Source of the DNA: Streptomyces sp. ISL-96
GTDB taxonomy: Bacteria > Actinomycetota > Actinomycetes > Streptomycetales > Streptomycetaceae
NCBI RefSeq assembly: GCF_018614035.1
Contig: NZ_JAGGPA010000018.1
Location: forward strand, 62,001-126,000
DNA length: 64,000 bases
Direction: 5' to 3'
The translations under genes and the position numbers were made by a program. The notes beneath the pieces are model-generated. The model was not told where the DNA came from. It searched no databases and was given only the letters and a program-made list of their open reading frames with translations. Below are positions 34,435 to 43,380 of the stretch, piece by piece (position 1 is the first letter of the stretch; each line of letters begins with the position of its first letter).

Positions 34435-36495
34435 TTGAGTCGTGAAACTGACAGTTCGTCCTCCGGCCCCCAGGGGCGTGGCGGAGCCGCGTACCCCTCG
34501 GGCACGCCGCCGTACGGATCCCGCCAGTATCCGTCGTCGCACCCTGGGCAGGACGGTCCGCAGGGCACCGCCGAAGCCGCCGGGCCGGTGCAACCGGACG
34601 AGCCCAGGACCGAGACCACGCTGACCACGCGCATCCGGATCAACATCCCCGGGTCGCGGCCGATCCCGCCGGTCGTCATGCGTACGCCCATGGGCGACGT
34701 GGAGCCGCCCTCCTCGCCCGCGAACGGCGAGCGCACCGGCAGCACGCCGCGCCCGCCCGAGCCTTCGCGGGACACCGCGGCGACGCCGCTGCGGGACGAG
34801 CCGGGCTCGGGGTCCGGCTCCGCTTCGGGCTCCGCGTTCGGTTCGGGTTCCGGTTCGGGCTCCGGCTCTGGCTCTGGCTCGGGCGAGGACAAGCCGCCGG
34901 CCAGTGACTGGTTCGCGCCGCGGAAGTCGCCGGCCGGGCCCACCCCGCCGGCCGCCCCCGCCGCACCGGCCCAGGCTTCGCCCGCCCCTTCGCAGGGCGG
35001 CGGGCAGCGCCCCGACCTCCCGTACTTCACGCCGGAAGAGCCGCAGCGCCAGGGCGCCCCCGCGCCCCTGCCGCGCCGCAGCCCCGGCGGCGCGCCCGGC
35101 GCTCCGGCCGCGAACGGCAACGGCCTTGGCGCGGGCACGCGCCCGGTCGGCCCCTCGGGTCCCGCCGGGCCCCTGGGCTCCGTGGGTCCCTCGGGCCCGA
35201 CCACCGGACCGGCCACCGGCAGCTCCACCTTCCCCGGCCCGACGATCGGCAACTCGCCGTTCCCCGGTCCGGTCCCGGGCCCGCCGCGGATGACCGACGA
35301 CACGGCGGTACTCACCCCGCAGAATCCGGCCGCCGGTTCCCCCACGGGCGGCAACGTCTCCGGCGACACGCTGACCAGCGGCATCCCCGTGGTCCAGCCG
35401 GCCGACCGGCACTCGCCGTTCGCCCCGCCGCAGGCCGACGCCCGCTTCGTACCGGACCTGACGCCCCAGGTCCCGGGCGGCCCGACGGCCCCGGCTCCGG
35501 GCCCGGCCGCGCCGCCCGCTTCCTCTTCACCCTCCTCCGCCCCCGCCAAGAAGGGCCGCTCCAAGCTGGTCCTGGTGGCTGTGGCGGTCGTGGTCCTGGC
35601 GGGAATGGCGTACGGCGCCGGGCTCCTGATGAACCACTCCGACGTACCGAAGGGCACCACCGTCCTCGGCGTCGACATCGGCGGCGGCACGAAGGAGGAG
35701 GCGGTCGGCAAGCTGGAGGACGCCCTGGGCAAGAGCGCCGCCCGGCCCCTGGTGCTCACCGTCGACGGCAAGCAGACGCAGCTCGCTCCGTCGAAGGCCG
35801 GTCTCTCCCTGGACAGCCAGGAAACCGTGCGCGGCGCCGCGGGCAGCGACTACAACCCCGCCTCCGTGATCGGCTCGCTCTTCGGCGGCGAGCGCGTCGC
35901 CGAGCCGGTGATCCTGGTCGACGAGGAGAAGCTCAGCGTCGCGCTGGCCGACCTGGCGGGCACCTCGGGCACGGCCAGCGAGGGCACGATCAAGTTCGTA
36001 CCCGGCAAGGCGATCGCCGTACCCGGCAAGGCGGGCAAGCAGCTCGACGTGGCCCGGTCGATGATCCGGGTCAAGGACGCGTACCGCGCCCAGGTGGAGA
36101 CCGGCAAGCCGAACACGGTGGAGCTGCCGGTCGCCACGAAGGCCCCGACGATCGGCCAGGCCGAGCTCGACCGGGCCATGAACGACTTCGCGAAGCCCGC
36201 GATGTCCGGCCTGATCACGATCAAGGCGGGCGGCAAGCAGATCCAGTTCGGCCCGGCCAGGTCCCTGCCGAAGATCCTCTCGATGAAGCCGATCGACGGC
36301 CGCCTGGTCGAGGTCTACAACAAGCCGGCGATCGAGCAGCTTCTGGAAGGCGTGTTCGACGGCGTCCAGATCACCAAGGGCGACGGCAAGAAGCACCCGG
36401 TCACCGTGGACGACGTGGCTTTCGCCATGCGAACGGCACTCGTGGGCAAGACCCCGGCGGAGCGCGTCCAGGAGATCAGCCTCAACCCGAGCTAG
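34435..36495 (+). CDS. Pro/Gly-rich membrane protein with VanW-type peptidoglycan-binding domains
   Basis: A 686-residue protein. Residues 1-365 are low-complexity (Pro, Gly, Ser), including a GS-repeat run near 122-149. A single transmembrane helix follows (KLVLVAVAVVVLAGMAYGAGLLM, about 378-400). The exported C-terminus (about 405-680) holds repeats resembling the PG_binding_4 domain that precedes VanW/YkuD modules (VLGVDIGGGTKEEAVGKLED). TTG 34435 is the start, with GGGAGAA upstream. A disordered cytoplasmic half and extracellular wall-binding half suggest a cell-wall-associated sensor or scaffold. There is no L,D-transpeptidase or VanW domain following. Confidence 0.82.
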   Translation: MSRETDSSSSGPQGRGGAAYPSGTPPYGSRQYPSSHPGQDGPQGTAEAAGPVQPDEPRTETTLTTRIRINIPGSRPIPPVVMRTPMGDVEPPSSPANGERTGSTPRPPEPSRDTAATPLRDEPGSGSGSASGSAFGSGSGSGSGSGSGSGEDKPPASDWFAPRKSPAGPTPPAAPAAPAQASPAPSQGGGQRPDLPYFTPEEPQRQGAPAPLPRRSPGGAPGAPAANGNGLGAGTRPVGPSGPAGPLGSVGPSGPTTGPATGSSTFPGPTIGNSPFPGPVPGPPRMTDDTAVLTPQNPAAGSPTGGNVSGDTLTSGIPVVQPADRHSPFAPPQADARFVPDLTPQVPGGPTAPAPGPAAPPASSSPSSAPAKKGRSKLVLVAVAVVVLAGMAYGAGLLMNHSDVPKGTTVLGVDIGGGTKEEAVGKLEDALGKSAARPLVLTVDGKQTQLAPSKAGLSLDSQETVRGAAGSDYNPASVIGSLFGGERVAEPVILVDEEKLSVALADLAGTSGTASEGTIKFVPGKAIAVPGKAGKQLDVARSMIRVKDAYRAQVETGKPNTVELPVATKAPTIGQAELDRAMNDFAKPAMSGLITIKAGGKQIQFGPARSLPKILSMKPIDGRLVEVYNKPAIEQLLEGVFDGVQITKGDGKKHPVTVDDVAFAMRTALVGKTPAERVQEISLNPS
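34803..34882 (+). repeat. Gly-Ser-coding hexamer tandem repeat
   Basis: About 13 degenerate copies of a GGYTCS-type hexamer (ggctcc/ggttcg/ggctct) inside the reading frame, coding (GS)n with occasional Ala and Phe. Prone to slippage, so length may vary between strains. In-frame repeat units protect the gene from frameshift. Confidence 0.8.
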
Positions 36496-36802
36496 CGACG
36501 GGTGACAGTTCCGGGTGCCGGACCCTACGGGAACGGCATTCGGAATGCTGTGCTTTCCCGGGGGCCCCCGGACCGCCGGCCGAACCGGGCGCAGCCCGAG
36601 GTCTCTCGACGGCGGGAGGGGGCGGGTGGTGTTCGGGACGTAGAGCGTGATTTGTGCGCAGGGAATGGGCTTCGTACAAGGGGCGCTGCTGGGCGGCTAA
36701 ATCATGCAGTCCCGAACACCGCCCCCGGAGCGACACGCCCCCGGCACCACACACCGGGCCCCCGCAGGCGGCGACACGCCCCCCGCACCACACACCGGGG
36801 GC
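36496..36802. other. Convergent intergenic region (307 bp) with a direct repeat
   Basis: No gene is seen between the two converging stops. The right part carries two copies of a 28-base sequence beginning CGACACGCCCCC and ending CACACACCGGG (36731-36758 and 36772-36799), matching at 27 of 28 positions with a 41-base period. Each copy contains C-run/G-run complementarity that could fold into a weak terminator hairpin. Confidence 0.6.
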
Positions 36803-37636
36803 TCAGTTCAACCGCGCACGAGCCGCCCACGCCCGGCGCCGGATCGCCTCCGCCGACGTGGGGTCCACCGCCGCCACCACGTCCGCGTACGCCTCCATCT
36901 CCGCCGCCCCGCCCAGGAAATCCCCCCGCTGCACCAGCAACTGCGCCCGCTCGAACCGCAGCCGCGCCGCATGCGACGGCAGCAGCAGGGACAGCTCCAC
37001 CGCCCACAGCTGTACGTCCGTACGCTCAGGGCGGGCCGACGCCCACGCCCGGATGTTGTTCAGGATCCGCAGCACGATCTCCAGCGGATCGGCCGGCGCC
37101 AGCATCGAAGGGGCGAGCGGTTCCCCCGTCGCCCCCGCGGCCAGCAGCTCCGCGTCCGCCCCCGTCAGCAGCCGCCCCCCGTCGAACGGGTCGACCAGCA
37201 CCTGCTCCTCCCGGGAGCCGAAGCCCACGACGAAGTGCCCCGGCAGAGCGACCCCGTACACCGGCGCACCCGCCCGCCGGGCCACCTCGATCCACACCAC
37301 CGACAACAGAATCGGCAGCCCGTGCCGCCGCCGCAGCACCTCGTGCAGCAGCGAGGACTCCAGCCGCTGGTAATCCCCCGGCGTCCCCCTGAACCCGCAC
37401 CGCGCCCCCAGCAGTTCGGAGACGGCCGACGCCCACCCGCGCGCCCCGCCGGGGCGAAACGGCAGCAGGCCGGCCAGCCGGTCGAGTTCGATCTCGGCCG
37501 CGTCCATCCCGGCCTCGTCCAGCGAGGGGTCCGCCTCCGCGCCCACCAGCAGGCACAGCAGCGCGAGGTCCGGCCGCTCGGCGCGGGCCTCCTCGGCGAA
37601 CCGCTGACGCAGTTCGTGTTCGGTGGGTCGTCCCAT
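36803..37636 (-). CDS. SirB1/transglutaminase-like protein
   Basis: A 277-residue protein of the SirB1 family (transglutaminase-like fold with tetratricopeptide-like C-terminus). Recognisable segments: SSLLHEVLRRRHGLPILLSVVW and VALPGHFVVGF, which are the conserved core around the pseudo-catalytic region. Biochemical function of the family is undefined. ATG start at 37636; it lies 17 bases after the GNAT gene's end and is probably cotranscribed with it. Confidence 0.85.
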   Translation of the reverse strand: MGRPTEHELRQRFAEEARAERPDLALLCLLVGAEADPSLDEAGMDAAEIELDRLAGLLPFRPGGARGWASAVSELLGARCGFRGTPGDYQRLESSLLHEVLRRRHGLPILLSVVWIEVARRAGAPVYGVALPGHFVVGFGSREEQVLVDPFDGGRLLTGADAELLAAGATGEPLAPSMLAPADPLEIVLRILNNIRAWASARPERTDVQLWAVELSLLLPSHAARLRFERAQLLVQRGDFLGGAAEMEAYADVVAAVDPTSAEAIRRRAWAARARLN

Positions 37637-37653
37637 ACGCGCTTTTTACCCGC

Positions 37654-38649
37654 CTAGGCCGGTCGGAAGTGGGAGTAGCTGTGGTGGGTGGCGAAGCCCA
37701 TGCCGTCGTACAGCGCCCGCGCGCCGTCGTTGTCGGCCTCCACCTGGAGCCACGCGGCCGACGCGCCCTCGTCCAGCGCGCGCCGCGCCAGCGCCGTCAT
37801 CACCGCACTGCCGAGCCCCTGGCGCCGGTACGCCGGATCGACCTCGACGGCGAGGAACCCGGCCCACCGCCCGTCGACCACGCACCGCCCGATCGCGGCG
37901 GGCACCTCCCCTTCGCCGGGGACGGACGCGAACCACACCGAGGGCCCGCTCTGCAGGACCTTGAGCACGTGCGGCCCCGGCTCCTGAAACCTTTGATACC
38001 GCGCGAGCCAGCCCGCGTCGCAGGCCCGCTCCAGCCGCACCCGGGAGACGTCCGCGTCGAGATCCGCGATCGGTGCGAGCGCGGCGATCCGTACCTCGGC
38101 GGTGACTTCACGCGTCCACCCGAGCCGCTCCAGTTCGGTGGCGAGACGTTCCTGGGTGCCCTCGGCGCCGGTGGAGACCTGGACGTACGCCGGAAGCCCG
38201 CGGGCCGCGTACCACTCCCGTACGCGCTCCAGCGCCGCGCCGAGGGGCATCCCGGGATCACCGAGCGCCAGCACCGAGTTGGCGCGCCGCGTGAAGCCCC
38301 CGGCGGCGCGCAGCAGCCACTCGCCGAGCGGCTCGCTCTCGACGGGCTGCCAGGCGCGTGCGCAGACCCGCGCGAGCTCTTCGAAGGTCGCGGCGGGACC
38401 ACGTCGGCGGGCCGGGGCGGACGGCACGACCTTGCCCGCGACCAGGGCGGATTCCGCGATGCGGACGGTCTCGCCGTCGCGCCGCGTGATCGACAGCACA
38501 CCACTGTCCCAGGATGTGAGAACACCAACCGTGTCGGTGAACTTCGCCCCCGGCGCTCCGGCTTCGTCCAGACGCCTGACTGATACACGTTTGCCCACGT
38601 CATCAGGCGAAATACGGACCTCGAGTCGTCCGCCGGTAGTGAATTCCAC
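37654..38649 (-). CDS. GNAT-family N-acetyltransferase with N-terminal extension
   Basis: A 331-residue protein. The C-terminal third is a GNAT domain with the acetyl-CoA loop RRQGLGSAVM and the downstream ALYDGMGF motif. The N-terminal 90 residues contain an SH3-like beta-rich segment (VGVLTSWDSGVLSITRRDG), and the centre resembles a second, degenerate GNAT domain (SVLALGDPG, QVSTGAEG), so this is a double-GNAT architecture. GTG 38649 with AGGAGG upstream. Substrate unknown. Divergent from fdxA. Confidence 0.85.
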   Translation of the reverse strand: MEFTTGGRLEVRISPDDVGKRVSVRRLDEAGAPGAKFTDTVGVLTSWDSGVLSITRRDGETVRIAESALVAGKVVPSAPARRRGPAATFEELARVCARAWQPVESEPLGEWLLRAAGGFTRRANSVLALGDPGMPLGAALERVREWYAARGLPAYVQVSTGAEGTQERLATELERLGWTREVTAEVRIAALAPIADLDADVSRVRLERACDAGWLARYQRFQEPGPHVLKVLQSGPSVWFASVPGEGEVPAAIGRCVVDGRWAGFLAVEVDPAYRRQGLGSAVMTALARRALDEGASAAWLQVEADNDGARALYDGMGFATHHSYSHFRPA

Positions 38650-38790
38650 AGTTCTGCCCGCCCCTCCTGTTCGGATCGTGCCCGGGAACGGAGATACTAG
38701 AGGCGGGCATCGACGACGCCGCGCTCCCGCGCGCCCCGTGGACGGAGCCGCAGATCGGCCCGCCGCGCCCTATCGAGGAGGAACGACAGC

Positions 38791-39111
38791 GTGACCTACG
38801 TCATCGCGCAGCCTTGTGTCGACGTCAAGGACAAGGCGTGCATCGAGGAGTGCCCGGTCGACTGCATCTACGAGGGCTCCAGGTCCTTGTACATCCACCC
38901 GGACGAATGCGTCGACTGTGGTGCCTGTGAGCCGGTCTGCCCGGTCGAGGCCATCTTCTACGAGGACGACACCCCGGAGGAGTGGAAGGACTACTACAAG
39001 GCGAACGTCGAGTTCTTCGACGAGCTCGGCTCGCCCGGTGGTGCTTCCAAGCTCGGTCTGATCGAGCGCGACCACCCCTTCATCGCAGCGCTCCCGCCGC
39101 AGAACCAGTAA
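38791..39111 (+). CDS. fdxA: 7Fe ferredoxin
   Basis: A 106-residue ferredoxin. Cys9, Cys17, Cys21 and Cys25 and Cys40, Cys43, Cys46, Cys50 match the 7Fe pattern ([3Fe-4S] plus [4Fe-4S]), with the long C-terminal extension typical of actinobacterial FdxA/FdxC. It carries electrons to cytochromes P450 and other reductases. GTG start after GAGGAGGA. Placement directly before dapC is conserved in mycobacteria (fdxC-dapC). Followed by its own terminator. Confidence 0.97.
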   Translation: MTYVIAQPCVDVKDKACIEECPVDCIYEGSRSLYIHPDECVDCGACEPVCPVEAIFYEDDTPEEWKDYYKANVEFFDELGSPGGASKLGLIERDHPFIAALPPQNQ

Positions 39112-39134
39112 GCGGCGAGGCAAGTGCGCCGCCC

Positions 39135-39169
39135 CGGTCCCGTACGGCCTTTTTCGCCGTACGGGACCG
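39135..39169 (+). terminator. Hairpin terminator after fdxA
   Basis: Perfect 14-bp stem CGGTCCCGTACGGC/GCCGTACGGGACCG with T-rich loop CTTTTTC, 23 bases past the fdxA stop. dapC, 49 bases further, probably also has its own promoter. Confidence 0.88.
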
Positions 39170-39217
39170 AGGCGTTTCCAGAGCCAGAGCCAGAGATAGA
39201 CGAGAAAGCGATCCACC

Positions 39218-40321
39218 GTGTCCGCAGTCACTGACCGTCTGCCCACCTTCCCCTGGGACAAGCTGGAGCCGTACAAGGCGACCGCGGCCGCGCACCCGGA
39301 CGGCATCGTGGACCTGTCCGTCGGCACGCCCGTCGACCCGGTCCCCGCGCTGATCCAGCAGGCGCTCGTCGCGGCGGCGGACTCCCCGGGCTATCCGACG
39401 GTGTGGGGCACGGTCGCGCTGCGGGACGCGCTCACGGGGTGGGTCGAGCGGCGCCTCGGCGCGCGCGGTGTGGCGCACACCAACGTCCTGCCGGTCGTCG
39501 GCTCGAAGGAGCTGGTGGCCTGGCTGCCGACGCAGCTGGGTCTGGGCCCCGGTGACCAGGTGGCCTACCCGCGGCTCGCCTACCCGACGTACGAGGTGGG
39601 CGCACGGCTGGCGCGCGCCGAGTCGGTCGCGTACGACGACGACCCGGTCGCGGACCTGGACCCCACCCGCGTCAAGCTGCTCTGGCTCAACTCGCCCTCG
39701 AACCCGACGGGCCGCGTCCTGGCGAAGGACGAGCTGACCCGGATCGTGACGTGGGCGCGCGAGCACGGCGTGCTGGTGTTCAGCGACGAGTGCTACCTGG
39801 AGCTGGGCTGGGAGGCCGAGCCCGTCTCCGTACTGCACCCGGATGTGTGCGGCGGTACGTTCGAGGGCCTCGTCGCCGTCCATTCGCTCTCCAAGCGTTC
39901 CAACCTGGCCGGGTACCGCGCGGCGTTCCTGGCGGGTGACGCGGGCGTGCTCGGCGACCTGCTGGAGATCCGCAAGCACGGCGGCATGATGACGCCGGCG
40001 CCCGTGCAGGCGGCGACGGTCGCGGCGCTCGGCGACGACACGCACGTGGCGGAGCAGCGGGAGCGGTACGCGGCCCGGCGGGCGGCGCTGCGCGGCGCGC
40101 TGGAGGCGCACGGCTTCCGGATCGAGCACAGCGAGGCGAGCCTGTACCTGTGGGTGACGCGCGACGAGCCGTGCTGGGACACGGTGTCCTACCTGGCGGG
40201 GCTGGGCATCCTGGCGGCTCCTGGTGACTTCTACGGGCCCGCGGGAGAGCGTTTCGTACGGGTGGCGTTCACGGCCACCGACGAGCGCGTCGCGGCGGCG
40301 GTCAAGCGCCTCGGCGGCTGA
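39218..40321 (+). CDS. dapC: Succinyldiaminopimelate transaminase
   Basis: A 367-residue class I PLP aminotransferase of the actinobacterial DapC family, converting N-succinyl-2-amino-6-ketopimelate and glutamate to succinyl-diaminopimelate. Recognisable: LWLNSPSNPTGRV (substrate loop), FSDECYLELGW, and the PLP lysine in SLSKRSNLAGYR. GTG start; SD weak. Works with DapE, encoded 1.9 kb downstream, in lysine and peptidoglycan precursor synthesis. Confidence 0.96.
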   Translation: MSAVTDRLPTFPWDKLEPYKATAAAHPDGIVDLSVGTPVDPVPALIQQALVAAADSPGYPTVWGTVALRDALTGWVERRLGARGVAHTNVLPVVGSKELVAWLPTQLGLGPGDQVAYPRLAYPTYEVGARLARAESVAYDDDPVADLDPTRVKLLWLNSPSNPTGRVLAKDELTRIVTWAREHGVLVFSDECYLELGWEAEPVSVLHPDVCGGTFEGLVAVHSLSKRSNLAGYRAAFLAGDAGVLGDLLEIRKHGGMMTPAPVQAATVAALGDDTHVAEQRERYAARRAALRGALEAHGFRIEHSEASLYLWVTRDEPCWDTVSYLAGLGILAAPGDFYGPAGERFVRVAFTATDERVAAAVKRLGG

Positions 40322-40334
40322 ACGGACGGTGTAC

Positions 40335-40379
40335 GCACGAGGGGCCCCGGGAGTACGAACTCCCCGGGGCCCCTCGTGC
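40335..40379. terminator. Bidirectional terminator after dapC
   Basis: Long GC-rich stem (GCACGAGGGGCCCCGGGAG with a nearly exact complement, one bulged C), between the converging dapC and the Ala-rich secreted protein gene. Outer GTACGC/GCGTAC extends the pairing. Confidence 0.87.
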
Positions 40380-40390
40380 TTGCGTACGGA

Positions 40391-40852
40391 CTAGCCGAGC
40401 GGCAGTCCAGTGCTGGGCAGGGAGCCCGTCGGCAGGCCGCCGCCGACGGGCAGGGCGTCCGTGGGCAGGCCGCCACCGGCCGCCTCACCGGTCGCGGTCT
40501 TGGTGGTGTCGCCGAGGACCTCGCCGGCGCTTCCGGCGACGTCACCGGCAGCCTTCTGCGCGGCGGGGGTGGCCGTCTTGCCGGCCTTGCCGACGGTCTT
40601 GCCTGCGGCCGGGACAGCCTTCTTGACGGCCTTGCTGCCCGTGTCACCCGCTGCCTTCGAGCCCTTCTGTGCCGCGCTGTCGACGGAGTCGCCGAGACCG
40701 GCGCCGTCCAGGGCGGTCAGGCCGCCCAGGTTCGGGGCGGCGGTGGGAAGGTCAGCGGCGCTCGCGGCGCCGGCGGCACCGACCACGGAGGTTGCGCCGG
40801 CCGCGACAAGCAGTGCGGCGCGGGCGATCCGGCGGGTCAGGGGGAGAGACAT
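40391..40852 (-). CDS. Small secreted Ala/Gly/Lys-rich protein
   Basis: A 153-residue protein with a clear signal peptide (RIARAALLVAAGATSVVGAAGAASA) and cleavage near residue 34. The mature part is low complexity, rich in Ala, Gly and Lys in the centre (KAVKKAVPAAGKTVGKAGKT) and ending in repeated GLPT/GGLPTGSLP units. ATG 40852 follows AAGGAGC. No enzyme motif seen. It could be a surface or matrix protein; function unknown. Confidence 0.75.
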   Translation of the reverse strand: MSLPLTRRIARAALLVAAGATSVVGAAGAASAADLPTAAPNLGGLTALDGAGLGDSVDSAAQKGSKAAGDTGSKAVKKAVPAAGKTVGKAGKTATPAAQKAAGDVAGSAGEVLGDTTKTATGEAAGGGLPTDALPVGGGLPTGSLPSTGLPLG

Positions 40853-40966
40853 GGTGCTCCTTAGGCGGGAGAGACGTTGATGGGGACGGTCTGTCCGACG
40901 ATCAGACGCCATGACAACCGCTGAAGGGGCGGGAGAGGTTGCGGTGGGCCAAGGTAAAGAGTTCGC

Positions 40967-40979
40967 AATGCGTCGCATT
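40967..40979. promoter_or_regulatory. Palindrome upstream of the secreted-protein gene
   Basis: AATGCG-T-CGCATT, perfect 6-bp arms around one base, 115 bases before the start of the Ala-rich secreted protein. Candidate operator in an otherwise feature-poor 295-base gap (40853-41147). Confidence 0.35.
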
Positions 40980-41147
40980 ATCGGCTCCGGATGAACCCGG
41001 GCAAATGCTCTGTGCCGCACAGGGGCGCCGGAGGGCCGGTTCCCTTTGTTCTCCAGGGAATTGGGGAATGGAGGGGTGACGGTCCGCAGGCGTGTGCGCA
41101 ACCGTGGTGCGACCGGTGCGCTTACCGCTTTCGGGTGATCGTCCGCA

Positions 41148-42146
41148 CTATTGCGCGGTGGTGATCCGTACCTCTGCGGAGGCGTTTTGCGCGTTTCCGG
41201 ACTGCCATGTCTGTCCGGAATCACCGGAATCGCCGGTGGCCCACACGCGGCCGGCGTAGGCGACCTCTTCGATGCGGAGTTCGGAGGCGTGGGCGACGGC
41301 CCAGTGCGCCAGCTCCCAGCCGCGCCGGTCGCCGGCGGTATCGCCGGCTGCCGCTGCCTGCGCGGCGGGTACGGGCACGGTCACGGTCGCGGCCGCCGGG
41401 GAGCTGCCGAGCCGCGCGCTCGCACCGGTTGCGCCTGCCGTGCCCGCTGCGCCCGTTGTGTCCGGTTCGTTTTGCGCACCGGCGGCCTGGGCCTTGGGCA
41501 GCACATCGGACCCGAAGTCCCGTATCAGCGCGGCCCGTACGTCGTCCGGCTTCCCCGGCTGCGCGCCGCGGGGCGCCGAGCAGGTCAGCGACGCGGGCGC
41601 CCGCCCGGTGAGCGCGGCGGCCAGCAGCGCCGCGTCCGGCTCGTGCTTCGCGTACGCCTGCGGGAAACCACTGCGCTGGACGCGCTGGGCGGCGACGGTC
41701 AGCGGCAGCCGGGAGTAGCCGGGGACCTTCTCCAGGTGCTCGTAGAACTTCTCGGACGAGTAACCGGGATCGAGGATCTGCTTCGGCGTGCCCCAGCCCT
41801 GCGAGGGACGCTGCTGGAAAAGGCCGAGCGAGTCGCGGTCGCCGTACTTGATGTTGCGCAGCGCCGACTCCTGGAGCGCGGTCGCGAGCGCGATCGTCAC
41901 CGCCCGCTCCGGCAGCCCGCGCGAGGTGCCGACGGCGGAGATCTTCGCGGCGTTGACCGCCTGCTCGGGGCTGAGCTCGTACGTCGTCCCGTCGCCCTCG
42001 GCGGAGCGCACGGTGCAGCGCGGTGCGCCCCCGCCGCCGCTCACGTACTGCACCACCAGATACCCGGCCAGCGCGAGCAGCACGGCGACACCCGCCGCGA
42101 TGCGCAGGGGGCGGCCGCGAGTTACGGAAGAGGTGGACTCAGGCAC
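41148..42146 (-). CDS. Membrane-anchored lysozyme-like/SLT-like protein
   Basis: A 332-residue protein: short cytoplasmic N-terminus, one transmembrane helix (PLRIAAGVAVLLALAGYLVVQY, about 12-34), then an extracytoplasmic domain with TIALATALQESALRNIKYGD and SLGLFQQRPSQGWG, which resemble the catalytic Glu region and the GLFQ motif of soluble lytic transglycosylases and related Streptomyces proteins. The C-terminal third is Ala/Thr/Gly-rich then ends in a short conserved tail. Predicted peptidoglycan hydrolase with E in ALQES as candidate catalytic acid; activity not proven. Divergent from dapE. Confidence 0.72.
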   Translation of the reverse strand: MPESTSSVTRGRPLRIAAGVAVLLALAGYLVVQYVSGGGGAPRCTVRSAEGDGTTYELSPEQAVNAAKISAVGTSRGLPERAVTIALATALQESALRNIKYGDRDSLGLFQQRPSQGWGTPKQILDPGYSSEKFYEHLEKVPGYSRLPLTVAAQRVQRSGFPQAYAKHEPDAALLAAALTGRAPASLTCSAPRGAQPGKPDDVRAALIRDFGSDVLPKAQAAGAQNEPDTTGAAGTAGATGASARLGSSPAAATVTVPVPAAQAAAAGDTAGDRRGWELAHWAVAHASELRIEEVAYAGRVWATGDSGDSGQTWQSGNAQNASAEVRITTAQ

Positions 42147-42232
42147 GCTGCCTAAGGTACTGGAGGTGGTTCCCGGGCTCTCCGGGGGACGACCCCGCCG
42201 GCTTCCGGCCGGGGGCGGTTAGGCTCGGGGGC

Positions 42233-43312
42233 ATGGCCGAAACACCGCTTGACCTCTTCCAGGACGCCCCCGCGCTGACCGCCCGGCTCGTCGACTTCCC
42301 GTCGGAGAGCGGCAGCGAGAAAGCCCTCGCCGACGCCGTCGAAGAGGCACTGCGCGCACTGCCGCACCTCACCGTCGACCGGCACGGCAACAACGTGGTG
42401 GCCCGTACGAACCTGGGGCGCGCCGAGCGGGTCGTGCTGGCCGGGCACATCGACACCGTCCCGATCGCCGACAACGTGCCCTCCAGGCTCGACGAGAACG
42501 GCATCCTGTGGGGCTGCGGTACGAGCGACATGAAGTCCGGGGTCGCCGTTCAGCTGCGTATCGCCGCGACCGTCCCCGAACCCAACCGGGACCTGACCTT
42601 CGTCTTCTACGACAACGAAGAGGTCGCCGCGCACCTGAACGGCCTCGGGCACATCACCGACGCCCATCCCGACTGGCTGACGGGCGACTTCGCCGTACTC
42701 CTCGAACCGTCCGACGGGCAGGTCGAGGGCGGCTGCCAGGGCACGCTGCGGGTGCTGCTGCGCACGGCGGGGGAGCGGGCGCACTCCGCGCGCTCCTGGA
42801 TGGGGTCCAACGCCATTCACGCGGCGGCGCCGATCCTGGCGAAGCTGGCGGCATACGAGCCTCGGCTGCCCGTGATCGACGGCCTGGAGTACCGCGAGGG
42901 GCTCAACGCCGTCGCGATCGAGGGCGGCGTCGCGGGCAACGTCATCCCCGACGCGTGCACGGTGACGGTCAACTTCCGTTACGCGCCGGACCTCAGCGAG
43001 GAGGAGGCGCTCGCGCACGTACGCGAGGTCTTCGCGGACTGCGACATCGCGGAGTTCGTCGTGGACGACCACTCCGGGGCCGCTCTGCCCGGCCTTTCGC
43101 ATCCGGCCGCCGCGGCGTTCATGGCGGCGGTGGGCGGCACCGCGCAGCCCAAGTTCGGCTGGACCGACGTCTCGCGCTTCAGTGCGGTCGGGGTGCCGGC
43201 GGTCAATTACGGTCCGGGGAACCCGCTCTTGGCGCACAAGCGGGACGAGCATGTCGCCATCGAGCGAATCACGCACTGCGAGGAGCGACTTCGCGCCTGG
43301 CTGACTGCCTGA
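42233..43312 (+). CDS. dapE: Succinyl-diaminopimelate desuccinylase
   Basis: A 359-residue M20 family metallo-hydrolase yielding LL-diaminopimelate. Metal-site motifs are visible: VLAGHIDTVP (His/Asp), GTSDMKSG (bridging Asp), and FYDNEEVAAH (catalytic and metal Glu). ATG 42233 begins the conserved N-terminus; the longer open frame upstream is non-coding. In mycobacteria dapD is divergently adjacent; here that neighbour position is taken by the lysozyme-like gene. Confidence 0.95.
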   Translation: MAETPLDLFQDAPALTARLVDFPSESGSEKALADAVEEALRALPHLTVDRHGNNVVARTNLGRAERVVLAGHIDTVPIADNVPSRLDENGILWGCGTSDMKSGVAVQLRIAATVPEPNRDLTFVFYDNEEVAAHLNGLGHITDAHPDWLTGDFAVLLEPSDGQVEGGCQGTLRVLLRTAGERAHSARSWMGSNAIHAAAPILAKLAAYEPRLPVIDGLEYREGLNAVAIEGGVAGNVIPDACTVTVNFRYAPDLSEEEALAHVREVFADCDIAEFVVDDHSGAALPGLSHPAAAAFMAAVGGTAQPKFGWTDVSRFSAVGVPAVNYGPGNPLLAHKRDEHVAIERITHCEERLRAWLTA

Positions 43313-43380
43313 ATTTCACTGTTCGTCACGTGTGTGGACCTACGCTGTCCGGACAATGTTCGGCACGGAGGGAGTACGGC

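Noticed and set aside
34803..34882. Tandem repeat considered as a CRISPR or VNTR
   Set aside because: Units are 6 bases without spacers and encode Gly-Ser in frame; it is a coding low-complexity run.
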